Assembly (NCBI GenBank): GCA_015488565.1
Contig: WFNQ01000142.1
Span: forward strand, 1 to 11,474
Reading direction: 5' to 3'
Origin: Thiomicrorhabdus sp.
GTDB lineage: Bacteria; Pseudomonadota; Gammaproteobacteria; Thiomicrospirales; Thiomicrospiraceae
Length of the DNA stretch: 11,474 nt
The notes below the pieces were generated by a model. That model was given only the letters and a program-made list of their open reading frames with translations. It ran no database searches and had not been told where the DNA came from. Positions 5,589 through 11,474 of the stretch are shown here, one piece after another. The stretch's first letter is position 1, and every line of letters begins with the position of its first letter. The position numbers and the translations under genes were made by a program.

Positions 5589-6302
5589 ATGGGCAGAGCT
5601 TATCAAAACCGTAAAGAATCCATGGCAAAAACGGCTGACGCAAAAACAAAAGTGTATGGCAAGTTTGGTCGTGAAATTTATGTTTGTGCTAAATCAGGTG
5701 GTACAGATCCAGAAGGTAACTTGGCGTTACGAGGCTTGATTGAGCGAGCGAAAAAAAGCCAAGTACCGACACATGTGATTGAAAAAGCGATTGCCAAAGC
5801 CGCAGGAGGGGGGGGGGAAGATTTTGCTTTAGCCCGTTATGAAGGGTATGGTCCAGGTAATACGATGGTTATTATTGACTGTCTAACCGATAATCCAAAT
5901 CGAACCTTTGGTGATGTTCGCCACTGTTTTACTAAAGTGAAATGTAAAATTGGTACGCAAGGCAGTGTGAGCCACATGTTTGACCATTCCGCTATATTGG
6001 TCTTTAAAGGGGATGAAGAGCAGGTGTTAGAAGCATTGATGATGGCGGATGTAGATGTCTCTGATATTGAATGCGAAGAGGGTGTTGTGACGGTGTTTAC
6101 GCCTCATACTGAATATGGAAAAGCCAAGCAGGCGTTATCAGAAGCGTTTGGAGAGATTGTATTTGAGGTGGATGAAATTCAGTTTGTGCCTAAAATTAAC
6201 ACCCCTATTTCAGGTGATGATTTGGAGAGTTTTAATCAGTTTTTAGCTTATTTAGATGATTTAGATGATGTGCAGAAGATTTATTATGATGCGGAATTTT
6301 AG
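5589..6302 (+). CDS. yebC: YebC/PmpR family regulatory protein
   Basis: A 237-residue member of the YebC/PmpR (TACO1) family. Recognisable segments are the MGRAYQNRK start, YGKFGREIYV (23-32), the QVPTHVIEKAI segment (58-68), YEGYGPGNTMVIIDCL (83-98) and the C-terminal DDLDDVQKIYYD. The start resembles the Vibrio/Shewanella version and E. coli YeeN rather than the YebC encoded next to ruvC, so this may be a second paralogue. Family members were described as DNA-binding regulators; more recent work places some of them on the ribosome, relieving polyproline stalling. The ATG at 5589 is chosen because GGAG (5576-5579) is spaced 9 nt from it; an in-frame TTG at 5574 overlaps that site and is unlikely to be used. 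Codons 74-77 contain an unbroken run of ten G. A terminator follows at 6343. Confidence 0.93.
   Translation: MGRAYQNRKESMAKTADAKTKVYGKFGREIYVCAKSGGTDPEGNLALRGLIERAKKSQVPTHVIEKAIAKAAGGGGEDFALARYEGYGPGNTMVIIDCLTDNPNRTFGDVRHCFTKVKCKIGTQGSVSHMFDHSAILVFKGDEEQVLEALMMADVDVSDIECEEGVVTVFTPHTEYGKAKQALSEAFGEIVFEVDEIQFVPKINTPISGDDLESFNQFLAYLDDLDDVQKIYYDAEF
5808..5817 (+). repeat. G10 mononucleotide tract inside yebC
   Basis: Ten consecutive G residues encode G74-G76 and the first base of E77. By hand translation, losing one G gives a stop after about 80 residues and gaining one G gives a stop after about 84, so any slippage would inactivate the gene. Confidence 0.9.
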
Positions 6303-6342
6303 CGTTTATTGAAGGTTTTTTCGATTCGCCACCCACTCTTTT

Positions 6343-6371
6343 AGCCATCTATTTTCTAAGATGGCTTTTTT
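6343..6371 (+). terminator. Rho-independent terminator of yebC
   Basis: AGCCATCT (6343-6350) pairs with AGATGGCT (6359-6366) across an 8-nt loop, and a six-T tract follows at 6366-6371. It lies 41 bp after the yebC stop. The opposite strand has no U tract after the stem, so it serves yebC and not yaeQ. Confidence 0.88.
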
Positions 6372-6376
6372 ATGGA

Positions 6377-6910
6377 TTAGGGTTTAAGTTCAATCCATGG
6401 TATTTCACATTCACCCAGAGCCGTTGCAATGTAAGCTGAATTACCTGTGATGGTTACCGAGCAGTCCATGGTGCGTTCAACCAGTAAGGCCAACGATTGA
6501 ATATCTTGCCAATGAAACTGGTAGATGGAGACATTTAACCGTTGAAGTTTATGTTTGTTTTGTTCCCACCAAACGTCAGATTTACTGTTGAAGCTATATA
6601 CTTTTGTTGCACGGGCTTGTCGGCTCGCTTTTTTAATACGGTCTACGGCAGGTTCCCCAATATCGACCCATAATAAAAGTTGATCGTCTAGGCTACGAAC
6701 CCATAAATCGGGTTCTTCAATGGCACTTAACCCTTTGGTAAACGTTAAATTCTCTTGTGCATTCAGGCAGAATGCCAGTACCCGAGTCATCATACGTTCA
6801 CTGTTTTCGGAAGGGTGTTGTGCGACAGTTAAATGGAGCGTGTCGTAATAATTACGATTTAGATCAGAAAGTGCAACGTTAAATTTATAAATGGTTGGTT
6901 TTAATGCCAC
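6377..6910 (-). CDS. yaeQ: YaeQ family protein
   Basis: A 177-residue protein, close to the roughly 180 residues of E. coli YaeQ. The N-terminus MALKPTIYK nearly matches YaeQ, and other shared segments are QHPSENSERMMTR (31-43), LTFTKGLSAIEEPDLW (55-70), LLLWVDIGEP (78-87), RIKKASRQA (91-99) and VERTM (144-148). The family adopts a variant PD-(D/E)XK nuclease-like fold; candidate acidic and lysine positions lie around E66, D68, D83, E86 and K93, but the biological role is not established. The start is GTG at 6910, supported by an AAGG Shine-Dalgarno (6923-6920) spaced 9 nt away and by the N-terminal match. It converges on yebC and lies downstream of the catalase gene on the same strand, separated from it by a hairpin. 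Confidence 0.92.
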   Translation of the reverse strand: MALKPTIYKFNVALSDLNRNYYDTLHLTVAQHPSENSERMMTRVLAFCLNAQENLTFTKGLSAIEEPDLWVRSLDDQLLLWVDIGEPAVDRIKKASRQARATKVYSFNSKSDVWWEQNKHKLQRLNVSIYQFHWQDIQSLALLVERTMDCSVTITGNSAYIATALGECEIPWIELKP

Positions 6911-6994
6911 GAAATACGGCCTTATATCAGAATGATTGAATGGCTGGCCATTGTAAAGGGTTTGTTGGCATTATGAGAGAAATATTAAAGAATA

Positions 6995-7003
6995 GGGGGG
7001 GGG
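6995..7003. repeat. G9 tract between katA and yaeQ
   Basis: Nine consecutive G on the + strand (C9 on the strand coding yaeQ), 85 bp upstream of the yaeQ start and past the katA terminator hairpin. A weak -10-like TACAAT for yaeQ sits at 6955-6950, so the tract would lie upstream of that promoter's -35 region. Confidence 0.85.
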
Positions 7004-7009
7004 AAGTTT

Positions 7010-7052
7010 TTAGCTCTCTAAAAGGCTTTATATGCACACAATATAAAGCCTT
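7010..7052 (-). terminator. Probable terminator of katA
   Basis: AAGGCTTTATAT (7022-7033) and ATATAAAGCCTT (7041-7052) form a perfect 12-bp stem with a 7-nt loop, starting 18 bp after the katA stop. In the katA direction the stem runs into only a short U run (TTTTAG), so termination may be partial and some read-through into yaeQ is possible. Confidence 0.7.
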
Positions 7053-7069
7053 AGGTTTTCGAAGGGGGT

Positions 7070-8515
7070 TTATTCAGAGAGTCCTAATGCCTTAGCGATG
7101 CCAGCGCCATACAAAGGGTCTGCTTTTAGACAGTTATCAATATGGCGCTTTTGAACATCAATGCTGGCGCCGCCAACAGAACGAGCGGTATTTTCAAATA
7201 AAACTTGCTGTTGTTCTGGGTTCATTAATCGAAATAAATCGCCCGCTTGAGTGTAGTAGTCACTGTCATCTTCTCGATGATCCCAGTGGTCAGCAGAGCC
7301 AAATAAATCTAATGGTGGCTCTTGGTGTTCCGGCTGCTCTTGCCACTCGCCTAGGCTATTAGGCTCATAGCCTTTGGTGCTACCAAAGTTACCATCTACG
7401 CGCATTGCGCCATCTCGATGGTAGCTGTGATAAGGACAGCGCGGCGCATTGACGGGGATTTGAGCATGATTGATACCCAAGCGATAGCGCTGGGCATCGC
7501 CGTATGAGAATAAGCGACCTTGTAACATTTTATCGGGTGAGAAAGCGATACCCGGCACAATGCTAGCAGGGTTAAATGCCGCTTGCTCCACCTCGGCATG
7601 GTAGTTTTCTGGATTACGGTTGAGTTCGATGACTCCTACATCAATCAAAGGGTAGTCTTTGTGTGACCAGATTTTAGTCAAATCAAATGGGTGAAAGCGA
7701 TAGTTTTGAGCATCCGCTTCGGGCATGACTTGTATTTTAAAGTCCCAACGTGGGAAATTTTCTTGTTCGATACTGTCATAAAGGTCTTTTTGGTGGCTTT
7801 CTCGGTCTTGGCCAATGAGTTTTTCGGCCTCTTCATCGGTTAAGTTTTGAATACCTTGTTGGGTTTTAAAGTGAAACTTAACCCAGAATCGTTCATTATC
7901 GGCATTAATAAAGCTAAAGGTGTGACTACCAAAACCATGCATATGGCGGTAGGTTTTTGGATTGCCACGGTCACTCATTAAAATAGTTACTTGATGTAGT
8001 GCTTCTGGTAGTAAGGTCCAAAAATCCCAATTATTTTGTGCGCTGCGCATATTGGTACGAGGGTCACGTTTGACGGCATGATTTAAGTCAGGAAATTTTA
8101 AAGGGTCTTTTAAAAAGAAAACGGGGGTGTTATTTCCTACGATATCCCAATTCCCCTCTTCGGTATAGAATTTAAGGGCAAATCCTCGAATATCACGTTC
8201 GGCATCGGCCGCACCACGTTCTCCAGCAACGGTCGAAAAACGCGCAAAAAGGTCTGTTTTTTTGCCTACCTCGGAGAATAGTTTAGCTTTGGTGTATTGG
8301 CTAATATCGTGGGTAACGGTAAAGGTACCAAAAGCCCCTGAACCTTTGGCGTGCATACGTCGTTCAGGAATCACTTCTCGATCAAAATGCGCCAGTTTTT
8401 CTAAAAACCATACATCTTGCAATAGCATGGGGCCTCGAGGCCCTGCGGTGAGTACATTTTGATTGTCTGCAACAGGGCAACCATTTGTCATGGTTAATTT
8501 GGACGATTTGCTCAT
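7070..8515 (-). CDS. katA: Heme catalase, small-subunit (clade 3) type
   Basis: Monofunctional heme catalase of 481 residues, which converts hydrogen peroxide to water and oxygen. The distal histidine is H55 in RRMHAKGSGAFGTF, the distal asparagine lies in VGNNTPVFF (126-134), and the proximal heme tyrosine is Y338 in RLFSYGDAQRYRLG (334-347). The length fits the small-subunit clade without the C-terminal flavodoxin-like domain of large catalases. The ATG at 8515 has a GAGG Shine-Dalgarno (8527-8524) with 8-nt spacing, giving a cytosolic protein. An in-frame ATG at 8572 would add 19 mostly hydrophobic residues; it is considered less likely. The yceI-like gene lies 99 bp upstream on the same strand, so read-through co-expression is possible. 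I could not identify an OxyR site. Confidence 0.96.
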   Translation of the reverse strand: MSKSSKLTMTNGCPVADNQNVLTAGPRGPMLLQDVWFLEKLAHFDREVIPERRMHAKGSGAFGTFTVTHDISQYTKAKLFSEVGKKTDLFARFSTVAGERGAADAERDIRGFALKFYTEEGNWDIVGNNTPVFFLKDPLKFPDLNHAVKRDPRTNMRSAQNNWDFWTLLPEALHQVTILMSDRGNPKTYRHMHGFGSHTFSFINADNERFWVKFHFKTQQGIQNLTDEEAEKLIGQDRESHQKDLYDSIEQENFPRWDFKIQVMPEADAQNYRFHPFDLTKIWSHKDYPLIDVGVIELNRNPENYHAEVEQAAFNPASIVPGIAFSPDKMLQGRLFSYGDAQRYRLGINHAQIPVNAPRCPYHSYHRDGAMRVDGNFGSTKGYEPNSLGEWQEQPEHQEPPLDLFGSADHWDHREDDSDYYTQAGDLFRLMNPEQQQVLFENTARSVGGASIDVQKRHIDNCLKADPLYGAGIAKALGLSE

Positions 8516-8614
8516 AATAAAAACCTCAACGTTAAAAAAATAGGAAAAGAAGGTAGTGATGATACCTCCCATTTAGACCTAGTTGAAGAATTTTTACTGT
8601 TTTCTACCTAGAAA

Positions 8615-9202
8615 TTAGGGTTGAGGGACAAATGTTAGATTGAATGTGACGGGTACGGTTGGACTAATGGATTCCAGTCGTGCAATTTTACGCAACCTTT
8701 CAATGCCTTTTTCAAAGCCAAAAAGAGTACTATTCAGAAGGATAGGTGTCATTGGTGTGACTAATAGATCACCATCAGCGTGTTTGAGCACTTTTACTGT
8801 GGTACTTAACTCTTGTGTTACTCCATGAAGGTTGAGTTTAAAACCAATGGTATCGATGTAAGTACTTCCAACATCTAACTCTGTTAGTTTTTTGGGGTCG
8901 ATGGATGCCGTTATGACGGCTTTAGGGTAGCTTAGGACTTCAAATAACATGGATTTTACGCGTTCATTTCGGATAGGAACCTCTGTTTCGACACTTTCTA
9001 AATTAATTTTAATATTAAGCTGTCCTTTTTCATCAATATTTCCCGTTAAGGTATTAAAGTAATTTAATTCACTGGTCGTAACATTTTTTGTGGAGACATA
9101 ATAAACATTGGAGTCGGCATTTTTTAATCGCCATTCGGCATAGGCACTGGAAGAGGCTAGAAGGGCGGTAAGTAGAAAGAAATAAATTTTGTTCATGTGC
9201 AT
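8615..9202 (-). CDS. YceI-like secreted protein
   Basis: A 195-residue protein with a clear Sec signal peptide: a short basic start, a hydrophobic core (IYFFLLTALLA) and cleavage expected after AYA at residue 22, leaving EWRL. The mature part follows the YceI pattern of a lipocalin-like beta-barrel. It has alternating strands, the segment LNIKINLESVETEVPIRNER (62-81), then about K84-SMLFEVLSYPKAVITA, and a C-terminal strand VTFNLTFVP. Family members bind polyprenoid chains such as ubiquinone in the periplasm; the ligand here is unknown. GAGGA upstream can serve either the ATG at 9202 or the ATG at 9196; the choice affects only two residues before the signal peptide. It sits upstream of katA on the same strand, which hints at a redox or stress role. 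Confidence 0.85.
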   Translation of the reverse strand: MHMNKIYFFLLTALLASSSAYAEWRLKNADSNVYYVSTKNVTTSELNYFNTLTGNIDEKGQLNIKINLESVETEVPIRNERVKSMLFEVLSYPKAVITASIDPKKLTELDVGSTYIDTIGFKLNLHGVTQELSTTVKVLKHADGDLLVTPMTPILLNSTLFGFEKGIERLRKIARLESISPTVPVTFNLTFVPQP

Positions 9203-9216
9203 ATTATCCTCAGTAA

Positions 9217-9242
9217 AATATAATCAAAAATTGATTTATATT
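9217..9242 (-). promoter_or_regulatory. Dyad over the candidate yceI promoter
   Basis: AATATAATCAA (9217-9227) and TTGATTTATATT (9231-9242) form an 11-bp inverted repeat with one bulged base and a 3-nt centre. Its yceI-proximal arm contains TATATT, a candidate -10, 15 bp before the ATG at 9202. The arrangement looks like an operator or a small hairpin; the binding protein is unknown. Confidence 0.35.
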
Positions 9243-9324
9243 AAGTGGTGTATCGAGGGTTAATATACCTTTTTTAAAGGGTTTTTTGTTAATGTTTTTA
9301 AAAATAATGCGCAAAAATATCCAT

Positions 9325-9861
9325 TCAGTGCGTTTTTTTTGAGTTTTTGCGTCGTTCTTGGCGTAATTTCCAGTTTTTAGCGACCTGTTGGCGCCAGAGT
9401 AATCGAATGAGGATAAAGCAGGTAATACCGAGTATCATGCCGACGACGATGCTGCCTAAATAGAGGGGTTGCCATAAGTCACCTAACATGTTCATCATCC
9501 AGTCCCAACTGAGTTCAAAATGGAGGTTTTCATCGGGTTCTTGGCCTAAAAGGTAGGTGCCAACAACATAGTTAAAATAGAAGATGGGGCCCATGGTTAA
9601 TGGATTGCTAATCCAGACCAAGATAACACTTAATGGCAGGTTGGCTCTAAAAATAATGGCGCATAATGCGGCAAACAGCATTTGAGAGGGAATAGGGATG
9701 GACATCCAAAACAGACCAATTAAAAAGGCTTTAGAGACCGAGTAACGATGTAAATGCCATATACTGGGATTATGTAGCCATGTCCCGAGAAAACCTAAGC
9801 CTTTTAAGCTTTTGATTTTTTCGGGGGTCGGAATATAACGTTTAATGAGCTTTTTAGGCAT
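9325..9861 (-). CDS. DUF2062 family membrane protein
   Basis: A 178-residue protein with the DUF2062 signature: a basic N-terminus, hydrophobic segments at about 44-72, 75-105 and 133-155, and the conserved SNPLTMGPIFYFNY (85-98). The C-terminus is strongly basic (RQERRKNSKK). Its function is unknown; it is presumably an inner-membrane protein. DUF2062 genes are often found beside comEC in gammaproteobacteria, and here the pair is divergent with overlapping start codons: cat at 9859-9861 on this strand, atg at 9860-9862 on the other. Its upstream control region must therefore lie inside comEC. A GAAGAA purine stretch just before the ATG may act as ribosome binding site. Confidence 0.88.
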   Translation of the reverse strand: MPKKLIKRYIPTPEKIKSLKGLGFLGTWLHNPSIWHLHRYSVSKAFLIGLFWMSIPIPSQMLFAALCAIIFRANLPLSVILVWISNPLTMGPIFYFNYVVGTYLLGQEPDENLHFELSWDWMMNMLGDLWQPLYLGSIVVGMILGITCFILIRLLWRQQVAKNWKLRQERRKNSKKTH

Positions 9862-11474
9862 GTTTCTTCGTTTTGTATTAGTCTTTATTGTAGGGGTTTT
9901 ACTGTTTTATCAACAAACAGCGTATCCGCCTGTCTGGTTTGGACTGGTTACGTTGTGTTTTTTGGCTGGGTTGTTGTGGTTAATTTGGCTCGTTCGTACA
10001 GAGCGTGTGTCATTGGGGTTTCACTTTTTATCTTTCAACCATCAAACTAAAGTTTTAATGGTACTCAATGGCATATTAGGTTTCATTATAGGCATCTCAT
10101 GGGTGTTTTGGCAGACTTTTTTTATGCCAACCGTTCCTGATCGTGTTTTAAATCAACCTGTGTGGATGGTTGGAACCATTATTGAATTGCCAAATCAATC
10201 ACTTAGTGAAAATAGACTACGGATAAAATATAAGATAAAAGTGGATGATATTAGGCTCCACTCTCCCTTCGCCATGGAATCCGTTGCTTCTTACCCCTTT
10301 TATTTCAAACCCCTTGTCACCCTTAATTGGTATGTTAATCGCCATGCGTTTTTGAAAAAGCGTTCTTTACCGCAATTAGGGGAGCGGTGGCGTTTTCGTG
10401 TGAAGTTAAAGGCGAATCATGCGGCCATAAATCCGACTGGGTTTGATTATGAAAGATGGTTATTTCAACAAGGAATTGCGGCTACGGGGTACATTAAGAC
10501 GTTTACTCAAAAAGAGAAACGTTTGGAGGCGCGCTTTGATGGAGTGATGCAAAAAATGTCAGCCCCTTCTGTGATGAGTTTATTTACTTGGCGCAACAGT
10601 TTGGCATCACGATTAAACCGCGTCTTTGAAAACAGTGAATATGCCCCTTTTTATCGAGCATTAACCTTTGGTGATAAGTCGGACATTGCCTCCGAAGACT
10701 GGGTATTGTTACAAAATACCGGCACGATTCATTTAATGGTGATTTCGGGGCTGCACATGGGCATTATCGCTTTTTTAGGCTTTTGGTTTTTTAAACAGGT
10801 TTGGCGCTGGGCAGGGTATCGCCAGACGATGGTGGACTTGCCTAAATTTGCGGCACTGGGTGGGTTGTTGTTTGCTACGTTGTATTTAATCGTTTCGGGT
10901 TTTTCTATTCCAACACAACGAGCATGGTTGATGGTGGTTGCGGTACTGGGCTTTGTGTTGGTACGACGTACCTTTCAGCCGTGGTCTGCTTTGGCGTTGG
11001 CGGCGCTACTTATTGTGTTATTAGATACAACCTCAGTATTAAGTTTTGGGTTTTGGCTCTCTTTTATTGCGGTGTCACTGATTTTTATGGCTCTAAAATC
11101 CCCCCTTATTAAGTCACCAGAACCTCACGTTTTAATTGATGGAACGGTCGAAAAATTAACGCGTTCTCAGCGTTGGTTTCACGGGGTTAAAACCGTGCTG
11201 TGGCTTCAGTTAATCTTAACCTTGGGGTTAGCGCCATTTTTGGTTTGGGCATTTCATAGTTTGCCCGTTTACAGCTTTATCGCCAATGTTATCGCGGTGC
11301 CTTTTATTAGCTTGTTGGGGTTGCCTTGGTTATTTCTTTCTTCGGTGATTGGGCTAATATCGGTTGAAGCAGGGCAATGGATGATTGGCTTATTGGATAT
11401 GGCGTGGCATCCATTTTGGCAGTTTTTACAATGGGTCAATCAACTGCCTTTTCATACCGTGGCATTTGCAGAAC
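9860..11474 (+). CDS. comEC: ComEC/Rec2 DNA uptake channel, N-terminal part
   Basis: The frame stays open from the ATG at 9860 to the right edge: 538 codons of a family usually 700-850 residues long, so the C-terminal part is missing. ComEC is the inner-membrane channel that passes single-stranded DNA during natural transformation. The first 25 or so residues and a segment near 65-90 are hydrophobic. An OB-fold-like soluble region (DUF4131) spans about 90-215. The Competence domain follows, with ALTFGDKSDI, VISGLHMG (294-301), SGFSIPTQRAWLM (346-358), SFGFWLSFIAV and a FIANVIAVPFISL segment typical of the family. An in-frame ATG at 9845 would add five residues. Neither start has a strong Shine-Dalgarno. 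The gene is divergent from the DUF2062 gene. Confidence 0.93.
   Translation, partial: MFLRFVLVFIVGVLLFYQQTAYPPVWFGLVTLCFLAGLLWLIWLVRTERVSLGFHFLSFNHQTKVLMVLNGILGFIIGISWVFWQTFFMPTVPDRVLNQPVWMVGTIIELPNQSLSENRLRIKYKIKVDDIRLHSPFAMESVASYPFYFKPLVTLNWYVNRHAFLKKRSLPQLGERWRFRVKLKANHAAINPTGFDYERWLFQQGIAATGYIKTFTQKEKRLEARFDGVMQKMSAPSVMSLFTWRNSLASRLNRVFENSEYAPFYRALTFGDKSDIASEDWVLLQNTGTIHLMVISGLHMGIIAFLGFWFFKQVWRWAGYRQTMVDLPKFAALGGLLFATLYLIVSGFSIPTQRAWLMVVAVLGFVLVRRTFQPWSALALAALLIVLLDTTSVLSFGFWLSFIAVSLIFMALKSPLIKSPEPHVLIDGTVEKLTRSQRWFHGVKTVLWLQLILTLGLAPFLVWAFHSLPVYSFIANVIAVPFISLLGLPWLFLSSVIGLISVEAGQWMIGLLDMAWHPFWQFLQWVNQLPFHTVAFAE

Noticed and set aside
9300..9330. Possible terminator after the DUF2062 gene
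   Set aside because: The best stem is only 4 bp (CGCA/TGCG) with a long loop; the eight-T run there lies inside the coding end on the + strand, so the case is too weak.
10924..11112. A 62-codon + strand frame inside comEC
   Set aside because: It is an alternative frame of the comEC Competence domain, which carries all the conserved motifs in its own frame.

Overview
The window looks like ordinary chromosome from a low-to-mid GC gammaproteobacterium, perhaps a marine or sulfur-oxidising lineage such as the Thiomicrospira/Thiomicrorhabdus group. This placement is inferred from gene families that are typical of gammaproteobacteria: YaeQ, DUF2986, the YebC form beginning MGRAYQNRK, and a DUF2062 gene beside comEC. 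I see no insertion sequence, phage gene, CRISPR array, rRNA or tRNA, and no abrupt composition change that would mark an island.

Layout. Positions 1-1059 (+) hold the end of a histidine phosphatase, probably the CobC alpha-ribazole phosphatase, followed by cobS; together these fit the last steps of cobalamin nucleotide-loop assembly. A PLP enzyme of the D-cysteine desulfhydrase/ACC deaminase family (1092-2006, -) converges on cobS. Positions 2172-4529 (+) encode a large Lon-like protease with an intact Ser/Lys protease site but eroded ATPase motifs. Its end converges on a cold-shock protein gene (4670-4876, -) across a 140-bp gap holding three perfect stem-loops, one of them a strong bidirectional terminator. 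The csp gene has a good sigma70-type promoter about 165 nt upstream, giving a long leader like that of cspA.

Positions 5303-5452 (-) hold a 49-aa DUF2986 gene. It is divergent from a yebC-family gene (5589-6302, +) that contains an uninterrupted run of ten G. Then come yaeQ (6377-6910, -, GTG start), a clade-3 type catalase (7070-8515, -), a secreted YceI-like protein (8615-9202, -) and a DUF2062 membrane protein (9325-9861, -). The window ends inside comEC (from 9860, +), whose start codon overlaps the DUF2062 start codon on the opposite strand.

Most genes are housekeeping and do not form one pathway. The plausible functional groups are the two cobalamin genes, the catalase plus YceI pair (redox or stress defence), and stress/translation genes (Lon-like protease, cold-shock protein, YebC). 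I found no convincing new multi-gene system. The observations most worth following up are the Lon-like protein with degenerate Walker motifs, the mononucleotide G tracts, and the regulatory architecture around csp.
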